15,070 nucleotides of DNA from Desulfobacula sp. (GCF_021107415.1 NZ_JAIOSW010000008.1:1-15070), one strand, 5' to 3'; positions 6,552 through 13,221 are shown, counted from the stretch's first letter. Numbers and translations: made by a program. Notes: generated from the sequence alone by a model not told the origin.

Positions 6552-6594
6552 TTTTGGTGGGGCTTTTCCCATATCAAGGCAATGCTTGCCAAAA
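6552..6594 (+). promoter_or_regulatory. Structured leader ahead of the DUF1538 operon
   Basis: The leader can fold as a three-way junction: TTTTG (6552-6556) with CAAAA (6590-6594), enclosing TGGG/CCCA (6558-6561/6568-6571) and GCAA/TTGC (6579-6582/6586-6589). I do not recognise a riboswitch class. The helices are short, so this may be chance. Confidence 0.25.
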
Positions 6595-6637
6595 CCAATA
6601 TTAGTGTCATGATATTTTATAAAACTAAGAGAATGCA

Positions 6638-7372
6638 ATGATCACCTCCATAATTTTAAAAAAACTTAAGAGTGCTTTTACTGATCTGCTTCCCATTATT
6701 CTGGTGATCGCTTTTTTTCAGATTTTTGTCTTAAAACAGCCTTTGCCGCAAATGGGAGAAGTCCTTTTTGGCGCTCTTCTTGTGGTGGCCGGTCTCACCC
6801 TGTTTGTTCAGGGATTGGAAATGGGTCTGTTTCCCATTGGTGAGGCAATGGCCCAGGCCTTGGCCAGGAAGGGCAGTCTCTTCTGGCTTCTTAGCTTTGC
6901 CTTTGCCCTGGGGTTCTCAACCACTGTGGCAGAGCCTGCACTTATAGCAGTGGCTTCGGAAGCAGCAAAGATTGCCGGTCAGGGGGGACTTATTGACCCG
7001 AGCCCGGAGTCGCTTAAGCAATATGCCTTTGGGCTTCGCATGTCTGTTGCTTTTTCCGTAGGACTTGCCATTCTTATCGGTGTCATGCGTATCATCCGGG
7101 GTTGGCCCATTCATTATCTGATCATTGGCGGTTATGTTATTGTTATGCTGATGACCATCATTGCTCCCAAAGAGATCATTGGGATAGCGTATGATGCTGG
7201 TGGCGTCACTACATCCACCATCACTGTACCCCTGGTGGCGGCTTTGGGTGTAGGGTTGGCTTCATCCATCAGAGGTCGAAGCCCTCTTGTGGATGGTTTT
7301 GGCCTGATAGCCTTTGCTTCTTTGCTCCCTATGATCTTTGTCATGGGGTATGGACTTATAATTTTTGGATAA
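6638..7372 (+). CDS. DUF1538 integral membrane protein, first paralogue
   Basis: A 244-aa polytopic inner-membrane protein (about six to seven hydrophobic segments) of the DUF1538 family, whose function is not established to my knowledge. Shared signatures with the next gene are TTVAEPALIAVA (about residues 95-106), AYDAGGVTTSTITVPLVAALG (about 183-203) and DGFGLIAFASL near the C-terminus. The conserved Glu, Asp and Thr-rich loops inside a hydrophobic setting look like a substrate or ion path. The start ATG has only a weak AAGAGA site. The following gene starts 17 nt after the stop. Operon order DUF1538, DUF1538, PII-like, CBS suggests a two-subunit transporter or channel with nucleotide-sensing regulators; this role is inference. 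Confidence 0.85.
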   Translation: MITSIILKKLKSAFTDLLPIILVIAFFQIFVLKQPLPQMGEVLFGALLVVAGLTLFVQGLEMGLFPIGEAMAQALARKGSLFWLLSFAFALGFSTTVAEPALIAVASEAAKIAGQGGLIDPSPESLKQYAFGLRMSVAFSVGLAILIGVMRIIRGWPIHYLIIGGYVIVMLMTIIAPKEIIGIAYDAGGVTTSTITVPLVAALGVGLASSIRGRSPLVDGFGLIAFASLLPMIFVMGYGLIIFG

Positions 7373-7389
7373 CAAGGAATTTTGTCTTC

Positions 7390-8184
7390 GTGGAATTTAT
7401 ATATGATTTCAGTAAAATATTGCTTGCCACCTGCAAAGATGTGCTGCCGATCATTATTCTTATTACTGTTTTCCAGCTCCTGGTCCTGCGCCAGCCAATT
7501 CCCCACCTGCGTCGTGTCGTTATCGGTGGTGTTTATGTCGTCATTGGTCTTGCCCTGTTTCTGGCAGGACTTGAAAAAGCACTTTTCCCCCTGGGGAAAA
7601 TTATGGCTGCCCAGCTTTCTGATCCCGTCTTTATTTATGGGACAGAGAAAGTTGTTGCCATTGCTGACTGGAAGGCCTATGGCTGGGTCTATCTTTTTGC
7701 AGCCATGATTGGTTTTGCAACCACCATTGCCGAGCCCTCTCTTATTGCCGTGGCTTTTAAGGCCGGGGAGGTGTCAGCAGGGACGATCAAGCAATGGGGC
7801 TTAAGAATCACAGTTGCCGTGGGAGTTGCTTTTGGAATAAGTCTTGGAACATTTCGTATTGTTACCGGCACTCCACTTTATCTCTATATTCTTGTTGGCT
7901 ATATGATTGTTATTGTGCAGACTCTGTTTGCCCCGAAAAGCATCATTGCTCTGGCCTATGATTCAGGCGGGGTTACTACTTCAACAGTAACAGTACCACT
8001 GGTGGCAGCACTGGGTCTTGGATTGTCTGCCACTGTACCCGGACGTAATCCTGCCCTGGACGGTTTTGGTCTTATCGCTTTTGCCAGCCTTTGTCCGATT
8101 ATAACCGTTATGGGCTATGCACAGTTTATGCAATGGCTGACACAACGCAGCACAAAAATCATGGAGAAACCTAATGCGCTTTAA
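7390..8184 (+). CDS. DUF1538 integral membrane protein, second paralogue
   Basis: A 264-aa paralogue of the preceding gene with the same segment order: an N-terminal LPIIILITVFQLLVLRQP helix, TTIAEPSLIAVA (about residues 115-126), AYDSGGVTTSTVTVPLVAALG (about 195-215) and DGFGLIAFASL. The start codon is GTG; AAGGA lies 11 nt before it, slightly far. An ATG a few codons in is less well placed. The last 11 nt overlap the start of the PII-like gene, so the two are translationally coupled. The paralogous pair suggests a heteromeric membrane complex, the split equivalent of a tandem-duplicated protein. Substrate unknown. Confidence 0.86.
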   Translation: MEFIYDFSKILLATCKDVLPIIILITVFQLLVLRQPIPHLRRVVIGGVYVVIGLALFLAGLEKALFPLGKIMAAQLSDPVFIYGTEKVVAIADWKAYGWVYLFAAMIGFATTIAEPSLIAVAFKAGEVSAGTIKQWGLRITVAVGVAFGISLGTFRIVTGTPLYLYILVGYMIVIVQTLFAPKSIIALAYDSGGVTTSTVTVPLVAALGLGLSATVPGRNPALDGFGLIAFASLCPIITVMGYAQFMQWLTQRSTKIMEKPNAL

Positions 8185-8521
8185 ACTTATTTTATCCTCG
8201 GTAAAGGCAGATATCACTGATCGTATTGTTGATGCAGCAAAAGGGGCAGGAGCCACCGGGGCAACAATTATACCGGCCAGGGGGACCGGCATCAAGGAAG
8301 CGAAAACTTTTTTTGGCCTTTCCCTGGAGGCACAGACCGACATTGTCCTGTTCCTTGTGGAAGAGCATCTTGTCGTTAAAATATTGAACACTGTAAAGAA
8401 AGCAGGAGAATTCCATAAACCCGGGACCGGCATTGCCTTTGTAATTCCGGTTGAACATGTTGTGGGTCTGGAAAGCCAGATGGAAAGTTTTAAAAAAGAA
8501 GTTCGGGATAGCTATTTTTAA
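8174..8521 (+). CDS. PII-like signalling protein
   Basis: A 115-aa cytoplasmic protein of the GlnB/PII superfamily, which forms trimers and relays nucleotide or metabolite state to partner proteins, often membrane transporters. Alignable landmarks with E. coli GlnB are GATGATIIPARGTG (cf. GITGMTVTEVKGFG), the beta strand TDIVLFLVEE, and KPGTGIAFVIPVEHVVGL (cf. IGDGKIFVFDVARVIRI). The segment equivalent to the T-loop is about five residues shorter and lacks the Tyr that is uridylylated in GlnB, so classical GlnD control is unlikely. The ATG lies inside the upstream DUF1538 gene with GGAG 8 nt before it. Its probable partners are the DUF1538 proteins. Superfamily membership is well supported; ligand is unknown. 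Confidence 0.82.
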   Translation: MRFKLILSSVKADITDRIVDAAKGAGATGATIIPARGTGIKEAKTFFGLSLEAQTDIVLFLVEEHLVVKILNTVKKAGEFHKPGTGIAFVIPVEHVVGLESQMESFKKEVRDSYF

Positions 8522-8554
8522 GTAATGGCATTTATTTTATAAAGGAAGAAAATT

Positions 8555-8959
8555 ATGGTATCTGACAACACCTCAATCATACGGGCAAGGGACGCGATGC
8601 GTAAGGGGATTGTATCCATTGACGGCATGGCCACGGCCAGGGAGGCTGCCGCCAAAATGCGGTCTGAAAAAGTGTCATGCCTTCTTGTTAAAAAAAGGCA
8701 TGCTGATGATGCCTGGGGCATACTGGTCGTTCAGGATTTCATTAAAGGGGTGATAATGCCGGGTCGCTCCCCGGAGGAGGTGCATGTCTATGAACTCATG
8801 ACAAAGCCTATTATTACCGTACCGGCTGACATGGATATCCGCTATGTTGCCCGGTTGATTTACCGGGCCGGTATACGAAGAGCTTCGGTGGAGGATGGAG
8901 GGGAGCTTGTCGGTATGATTTCTCTTTCCGCGTTGATTCTTGATAATGATTTTTTTTAA
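8555..8959 (+). CDS. Two-CBS-domain protein
   Basis: A 134-aa soluble protein made almost entirely of a CBS pair (Bateman module), which typically binds adenosyl nucleotides. CBS1 covers about residues 12-66 (ARDAMRKGIVSIDGMATAREAAAKM ... LLVKK ... GILVVQDFIKGVI pattern) and CBS2 about 79-130 (YELMTKPIITVPADMDIRYVARLIYRAGIRRASV ... LVGMISLSALI). No other domain is fused. AAAGGA precedes the ATG at good spacing. It is the fourth gene of the DUF1538/PII cluster, 33 nt after the PII-like gene, so a second sensor of adenine nucleotide or SAM-like ligands acting on the same membrane complex is a reasonable inference. No clear terminator follows. Confidence 0.86.
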   Translation: MVSDNTSIIRARDAMRKGIVSIDGMATAREAAAKMRSEKVSCLLVKKRHADDAWGILVVQDFIKGVIMPGRSPEEVHVYELMTKPIITVPADMDIRYVARLIYRAGIRRASVEDGGELVGMISLSALILDNDFF

Positions 8960-8990
8960 TGAGACAGTTTTTGAGACATGCCTTGAGACA
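8960..8990. repeat. Three TGAGACA repeats at an exact 12-bp period
   Basis: TGAGACA occurs at 8960-8966, 8972-8978 and 8984-8990, directly after the CBS gene's stop codon. The regular spacing suggests a protein-binding array rather than chance, but no known site is recognised. Confidence 0.4.
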
Positions 8991-9074
8991 TATATGTTAA
9001 TATACTGATTTTTTATATAAGTAAGTTTCCGGAATAATTGGAGTATCTAATACTTAACAAGATTAAAAATGGTG

Positions 9075-9090
9075 TGGCATAATTTATGCT
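9075..9090 (+). promoter_or_regulatory. Sigma-54-like promoter before the 42-aa ORF
   Basis: TGGCATAATTTATGCT keeps the invariant GG and GC with 10 nt between them and matches the -24/-12 consensus at all but three fixed positions. Predicted start near 9101, 60 nt before the ORF. Weaker than the promoter at 5276. Confidence 0.4.
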
Positions 9091-9160
9091 TTACATAGGT
9101 TCTATGAGTTTTTAAGGCTGATTGGGCATAATTTTATAACCAAACATTAAGAGAAAAACT

Positions 9161-9289
9161 ATGCAGCATGTGTTTAAAATGGATGTGTTAGACCTTGGAC
9201 CTTTAAGTCTGACCGACGCGATAATGGAGACAGATGAAGGTATGAAGGCCTGTCATCAATATGCGAAGGCTCTGTCTGAAAAATTTTAA
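9161..9289 (+). CDS. Small 42-aa hypothetical protein
   Basis: ATG to TAA encodes 42 residues, mostly acidic and probably helical, ending in GMKACHQYAKALSEKF. It has one Cys-His pair but no signal peptide or membrane segment, and I do not recognise the family. Support for it being real comes from its setting: a sigma-54-like promoter upstream and a long hairpin plus an intrinsic terminator downstream make a neat ~300-nt unit. The ribosome binding site (AAGAG, 9150s) is weak. It could instead be part of a noncoding RNA. Confidence 0.42.
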   Translation: MQHVFKMDVLDLGPLSLTDAIMETDEGMKACHQYAKALSEKF

Positions 9290-9308
9290 GAATAAAAACA
9301 GGGCTCGG

Positions 9309-9355
9309 TTCTAATTTCGGTCATTTAATCTATAGATAAATGGCCGGAGATAGAA
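9309..9355 (+). ncRNA. Long RNA stem-loop downstream of the 42-aa ORF
   Basis: 9309-9327 pairs with 9337-9355 over 19 positions with a single mismatch and three G-U pairs. G-U pairs in place of Watson-Crick pairs mean the DNA arms differ while the RNA still folds, which suggests selection at the RNA level on the plus strand. It has no U-tract; the true terminator follows at 9371. Confidence 0.5.
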
Positions 9356-9370
9356 TCAAATCTGATGCTG

Positions 9371-9399
9371 AAACTGAGGGAGAAAACACTCGGTTTTTT
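9371..9399 (+). terminator. Intrinsic terminator before the cytochrome gene
   Basis: AAACTGAG (9371-9378) pairs with CTCGGTTT (9389-9396, one G-U) around a 10-nt loop and runs into a T-tract. It ends the transcript carrying the 42-aa ORF, 38 nt before the cytochrome start codon. Confidence 0.65.
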
Positions 9400-9436
9400 A
9401 TAAAAAAGAATTGGTTTTGAAAGGGGAAAAATTATA

Positions 9437-9775
9437 ATGCATAACCGTATTGTATCATTTTGCTTGGTATTATTGATTCTATCAACTGCAATAGTTTTTG
9501 CTCACAGCCAAGGCAAAAAAGAGACTATTCTTCATGGCGGGAAAATGGGAAATATTACCTTTCCCCATCATATGCATCAGGGTATTATTAAGGACTGTAT
9601 GGTTTGCCATGTGGATTTTCCCAAGGAACCCGGTGCACTTCAGACATCGAAAAAAGCCGGGATACTTAAGAAAAAACAGGTTATGAATAAGACATGTCTC
9701 AAATGCCATCGAGACAGAAAAAAAGCAGGTGAAGCATATGGGCCTGTAAAATGTTCCGGATGTCATGTTAAATAA
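9437..9775 (+). CDS. Periplasmic triheme c-type cytochrome (c7/c3-like)
   Basis: A 112-aa precursor with a Sec signal peptide (hydrophobic residues about 7-20, likely cut after VFA at residue 22). Three CXXCH haem-binding motifs are visible: CMVCH (54-58), CLKCH (87-91) and CSGCH (106-110). His44, His45 and His47 in FPHHMH and other histidines could supply the distal axial ligands, giving low-potential bis-His haems as in class III cytochromes. Three haems in this length match cytochrome c7-type proteins, which shuttle electrons in the periplasm of sulfate and metal reducers. A purine-rich AAGGGG lies 10 nt before the ATG, a little distant. Donor and acceptor are not indicated by the neighbours. 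Confidence 0.9.
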   Translation: MHNRIVSFCLVLLILSTAIVFAHSQGKKETILHGGKMGNITFPHHMHQGIIKDCMVCHVDFPKEPGALQTSKKAGILKKKQVMNKTCLKCHRDRKKAGEAYGPVKCSGCHVK

Positions 9776-9790
9776 AAATGAACATTTTGT

Positions 9791-9802
9791 CATATTAATA
9801 TG
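9791..9802. promoter_or_regulatory. 12-bp perfect palindrome before the CHASE gene
   Basis: CATATTAATATG, lying between the cytochrome stop and the next gene's Shine-Dalgarno sequence (GAGG, 9802-9805). It could be an operator or simply AT-rich chance. Confidence 0.25.
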
Positions 9803-9834
9803 AGGTAAAAATCAAAACACAAAAAGCCAGTATT

Positions 9835-10947
9835 GTGTATACATTGATTATTATGGGTTGTATTCTGGCGCTGTCTGAAACGATTTTTCGACTGGATCTG
9901 GCGCATGAGCGGAATCTTGTTTTGAAAACCCTTTTTACTACCGGCAGTGTTATTACTCAGCAGATCCAGCAGAACATGGACAATGGGATATTTACCACCG
10001 ATATCCTTCATGTTTTTCTTTCTACATCTGAATTTAATCCGGATCAATTTAATACCTGGGGTGAAAATATCATGCGAACCAATCCCAATGTCAGCGCAGT
10101 TCAACTGGCTCCCGGCGGGGTGGTTCAATATATTTATCCTTTGGCGGGAAATGAAGGAGCCATGGGGCATGATCTGCTCAAGGACCACCGGCGGGATGAC
10201 GGTGCCCTGCGGACCATTGAAAATAAAAGTTTGACAATTGTAGGGCCCATCCGGTTGATCCAGAACAATCGGATGGCTGTTATTGCCCGGAAACCGGTTT
10301 TCAGGCAAATATCCGGCAGGGAAGCTTTTTGGGGGTTTACCATTGTGTTGATTTATATTGAGGATCTTTTGCCGGAGTCTTTGTTTAGTTTGGAAAAACA
10401 GGGTATTTTATATCAGGTGGTCGGTCAGAATCCCGATGCAAAAATCGCTCCGGTTTTTATATCATCCAAAACCGTATCCGATCACTGGGATTATACATTG
10501 CCCATCAAAATTCCAAATGGAATGTGGCAGTTGAAGCTTTATTCACAAAAATTAATGTTGGATTATTTTTTTTCTTACCGGCTTATCGGGGTGGCGGTCG
10601 CTTTGATATTGGGTTTTTTGTTTTTCTGGCAACAGAAAAAAAACCAGGAACGATCCCTTAATATCGAAAATTTAAATACAGATTTAATTCAGGCAACCAG
10701 AGAACTCATTATTGAAAAAGAAAAGCTGCAAAAAGCCTTTGAAGAGATAAAGACATTAAAAGGGATCGTGCCTATTTGCGCCAACTGCAAAAAAATCAGG
10801 GATGACAAGGGGTATTGGAATATGTTGGAAACATATCTTGAGAGCCATTCTGAGGCACGATTCTCTCACGGAATGTGCCCTGAGTGTAATGAAAAGCTAT
10901 ATGGAAAAGAAGGGTGGTATATTGACATGAAAAAAAAGAAAACATAG
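9835..10947 (+). CDS. CHASE-domain membrane sensor with C-terminal four-Cys module
   Basis: The canonical GTG start gives 370 aa: a first membrane helix (about 1-20), an extracytoplasmic CHASE ligand-binding domain (about 25-235; AVQLAPGGVVQYIYPLAGNEGAMG at 88-111 is its hallmark), a second helix (about 248-265), a coiled-coil linker (about 270-308) and a C-terminal module with CANCKKIRDDKGYW (C315, C318) and HGMCPEC (C348, C351), a putative metal site found at the end of many environmental sensor proteins. No kinase, cyclase or GGDEF domain is present. The start is doubtful: GTG has no Shine-Dalgarno, whereas GAGG at 9802-9805 sits 5 nt before an in-frame ATC at 9811, and the eight added residues (IKTQKASI) complete a Lys-flanked membrane helix. 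It lies 59 nt after the cytochrome gene. Confidence 0.82.
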   Translation: MYTLIIMGCILALSETIFRLDLAHERNLVLKTLFTTGSVITQQIQQNMDNGIFTTDILHVFLSTSEFNPDQFNTWGENIMRTNPNVSAVQLAPGGVVQYIYPLAGNEGAMGHDLLKDHRRDDGALRTIENKSLTIVGPIRLIQNNRMAVIARKPVFRQISGREAFWGFTIVLIYIEDLLPESLFSLEKQGILYQVVGQNPDAKIAPVFISSKTVSDHWDYTLPIKIPNGMWQLKLYSQKLMLDYFFSYRLIGVAVALILGFLFFWQQKKNQERSLNIENLNTDLIQATRELIIEKEKLQKAFEEIKTLKGIVPICANCKKIRDDKGYWNMLETYLESHSEARFSHGMCPECNEKLYGKEGWYIDMKKKKT

Positions 10948-10977
10948 AAAACCCCGATCACTGGTAATTACTTCTCA

Positions 10978-11079
10978 TCATAATTTATCAATGATATCCT
11001 GAATGCTTTTTATTCCTTCACCTTCTAAAAGAGGTATTGGGGTGATTTGGCCTTGCAAAATCCATTGATTATTTACCAT
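10978..11079 (-). CDS. Very small reverse-strand ORF or gene remnant
   Basis: In the 178-nt gap between the CHASE gene and the kinase, the minus strand reads a 33-aa frame ending PIPLLEGEGIKSIQDIIDKL and then two stops. The amphipathic end looks protein-like, but there is no ribosome binding site and no homologue I recognise, so it may be chance or a degraded gene end. Confidence 0.2.
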   Translation of the reverse strand: MVNNQWILQGQITPIPLLEGEGIKSIQDIIDKL

Positions 11080-11093
11080 CCGGATGATAATAT
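11065..11093 (+). promoter_or_regulatory. Possible promoter for the histidine kinase
   Basis: TTGATT (11065-11070), 17-nt spacer, TAATAT (11088-11093). The spacer contains the perfect palindrome CATCCGGATG (11077-11086), a possible operator. Both boxes are imperfect. Confidence 0.3.
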
Positions 11094-11125
11094 TTTGTTT
11101 TTAATTTTCAATTTTATGGATATTT

Positions 11126-13066
11126 ATGAAGCTTTGTGGCAACATTCTGTCTTTTTTTACGAGGATTGAACACTCATTCTTAAAAAGAAATTTTAAACAT
11201 CAGGATGTTGAGCCCTATTCTTTATTATATTATCGTTCCAGGATTCTTCTCTCCTTTCTTATTGTCAGCCTTTTGACCGGGTTGCTGGCCTATACCCCGG
11301 CATTTTATCTTGCGGTGACCCAAAAGCTGTGGGGTCTTTTAATTATTGATACTGCTGGATGGGGTATGACACTGATTCTGCTGCTGTCACCCACTCTTTC
11401 TTTCCGGCATCGGTCCTGTATTGCAGCCGCCATTCCGTATGTCATTGGCCTTTTCATCATTATCCATGTGGGTCCGTTAAGCGGCGGCCCCTCATGGCTG
11501 TTTGCATTTGCAGTGATTGCCGGTGTACTTTTAGGTTCAAAAGCAGCGCTGACTGCGGTTATCATTAATGCTGTCACTATCATTGTAATGGGATGGCTGG
11601 CCAGTACCGGGAAAGTCCATTTTGATTTTCCTTTTTTTCAGTCGTCAGGGGTATTAATTACTGCTGGTGCCAATTTTGTATTTTTAAATGCCGTGGTCGC
11701 TGTAGGTGTTTCTGTTTTAATTAAAAGCCTTGAGATTACAAACCTTAAAGAAAAAATCCTTGCATCCAGCCTGAAATCAGAACAGCTTAATCTGCTGGAA
11801 GCCAAAAACAGGCTTGAGCTGGAAGTTAATGAGCGCAAGCAGGCACAGAAACATCTCCAGGAAAGCCGGAAAAGATATCATACACTTTTCGAATCTGCCA
11901 GTGACGCCATCCTTATCCTCCAGAATGATTTGAAAATTATTGACTGTAATCTGAAGACGGTAAACATGTTCCAGGTGGATAAACATGCCATCATCGGATC
12001 GACACCGGAACAATTTTCTCCTGAATTTCAAGCCAATGGAGAGTCTTCTGCCAAAAAAATTCACAAATTATTAAAACTCCTTCACCAGAAAGGTTCTATC
12101 CTGTTTGAATGGTCTCATATCAAGAAAAATGGTACAATTTTTGATGTTGAAGTCAGCCTGACTCTTATTGAACTTTTAGCCAGGACCCATATCCTGGCTA
12201 TTATCAGGGATATTACCCAGCGAAAATGTCTCCACGACATGATGCTCCGGAATGAAAAAATGTCTTCCATTGGCGGACTTGCTGCCGGTATGGCCCATGA
12301 AATTAACAATCCCCTTGCCGGTATTATCCAGAGTATTGACGTTGTTTTAAATCGTATAAACAAGGATAATATGGCAAATCAGGCCATTGCAAAAAAACTT
12401 GATTTTTCAATGGATCAGATGTCTGTTTATTTTGAAAAAAGAGGCATTGAACGACTTTTGTTATCTGCCAGGATAGCGGGAGATAAAGCTGCCAAAATTG
12501 TTTCAAACATGCTCTCGTTTTCATACCAGGGCCAATCCGATCTCGAACTGGTGGATATCTGCGAATTAATGGACATGACCATTGAACTGGCTCAAAATGA
12601 TTATGATTTAAAGAAAAATTATGATTTCAGGCTCATAGATATTCAAAAAGAATATGAATCCAATATTCCCGGAGTCCTGTGTGAAAAAACCAAGATTCAA
12701 CAGGTGTTTTTCAATCTGCTGAAAAACGGAGCCCATGCGATGACAGACCATTTAAAAACCAATGTTGGAAATCAGAAAATGATGTTTTCCCTGCGAATTA
12801 AAAAGACAGGCCCGGATATCTGCATTGAAATAGAAGATAATGGTCCCGGCATGGATGATGCTATTGCCGGACAGATTTTTGAACCCTTTTTCACAACAAA
12901 GAGGGTGGGTGTTGGAACCGGACTGGGTTTATGGGTTTCCTATTTTATTATTCATGAAAATCATAAAGGCTCCATCACCTTCGAATCCACTCCCGGTCAG
13001 GGAAGTTGTTTCAAAATTTTGTTGCCTATTACATCGAAAAACCAGTCGTCTAATGATATAAGATAG
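11126..13066 (+). CDS. Orphan membrane histidine kinase (multi-TM, PAS, HisKA, HATPase)
   Basis: A 646-aa sensor kinase. Residues about 38-205 form five to seven membrane helices with very short loops, a sensor type I cannot name. A coiled coil follows (about 205-250), then a PAS domain (about 250-370, starting RYHTLFESASDAILI and ending IRDITQRK), the HisKA domain with phospho-acceptor His391 in GMAHEINNPLAG, and an ATPase domain with N-box NLLKNGAHAM (N534), DNGPGM (D571-576), the F-box FEPFFTTK and the GTGLGL box. The ~80-residue stretch between H-box and N-box includes the FEKRGIERLL segment seen in related deltaproteobacterial kinases. No receiver domain is fused and no response regulator lies nearby, so it is an orphan. 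The ATG has a poor Shine-Dalgarno, with no better start in the open frame. Confidence 0.93.
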   Translation: MKLCGNILSFFTRIEHSFLKRNFKHQDVEPYSLLYYRSRILLSFLIVSLLTGLLAYTPAFYLAVTQKLWGLLIIDTAGWGMTLILLLSPTLSFRHRSCIAAAIPYVIGLFIIIHVGPLSGGPSWLFAFAVIAGVLLGSKAALTAVIINAVTIIVMGWLASTGKVHFDFPFFQSSGVLITAGANFVFLNAVVAVGVSVLIKSLEITNLKEKILASSLKSEQLNLLEAKNRLELEVNERKQAQKHLQESRKRYHTLFESASDAILILQNDLKIIDCNLKTVNMFQVDKHAIIGSTPEQFSPEFQANGESSAKKIHKLLKLLHQKGSILFEWSHIKKNGTIFDVEVSLTLIELLARTHILAIIRDITQRKCLHDMMLRNEKMSSIGGLAAGMAHEINNPLAGIIQSIDVVLNRINKDNMANQAIAKKLDFSMDQMSVYFEKRGIERLLLSARIAGDKAAKIVSNMLSFSYQGQSDLELVDICELMDMTIELAQNDYDLKKNYDFRLIDIQKEYESNIPGVLCEKTKIQQVFFNLLKNGAHAMTDHLKTNVGNQKMMFSLRIKKTGPDICIEIEDNGPGMDDAIAGQIFEPFFTTKRVGVGTGLGLWVSYFIIHENHKGSITFESTPGQGSCFKILLPITSKNQSSNDIR

Positions 13067-13110
13067 AATATACGTTATCAATCGAACCAGTCACGCCGGT
13101 GCATTGAATA

Positions 13111-13139
13111 AAGCCTGCCCCAGGGCTTAAGTTTTTTTT
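13111..13139 (+). terminator. Intrinsic terminator after the histidine kinase
   Basis: AAGCC pairs with GGCTT (extended by TG/CA with one bulge) and is followed after TAAG by a run of eight T. It lies 45 nt past the kinase stop. Confidence 0.75.
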
Positions 13140-13161
13140 AAAAAACCCGACAGATTATTCC

Positions 13162-13190
13162 TTGACATCTCTATATCTGTAAGATATATT
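13162..13190 (+). promoter_or_regulatory. Strong sigma-70 promoter of the padR-family gene
   Basis: Perfect TTGACA (13162-13167), 17-nt spacer, TATATT (13185-13190, 5/6). Predicted start about 13197, 25 nt before the ATG. This is the best sigma-70 promoter in the window. Confidence 0.8.
13172..13188. promoter_or_regulatory. Palindromic operator overlapping the -10 box
   Basis: TATATCT-GTA-AGATATA is a perfect 7-bp inverted repeat reaching into the -10 box; a half-site ATATCT recurs at 13203-13208. The position fits autorepression by the PadR-family protein encoded just downstream. Confidence 0.55.
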
Positions 13191-13221
13191 GCTATCAAAT
13201 ACATATCTAAGAGGGACGAGG

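Noticed and set aside
6578..6592. Minus-strand TTGGCAAGCATTGCC as a sigma-54 promoter
   Set aside because: Spacing between GG and GC is 8 nt instead of 10, so it would not be recognised; it is better explained as a small hairpin.
9591..9765. Cytochrome as a tetraheme c3
   Set aside because: Only three CXXCH motifs are present in the open frame, so a triheme c7-like call fits better.
13189..13221. TTG at 13189 as start of the PadR-family gene
   Set aside because: It lies in the -10 box, upstream of the expected transcription start; ATG 13222 has a good ribosome binding site.
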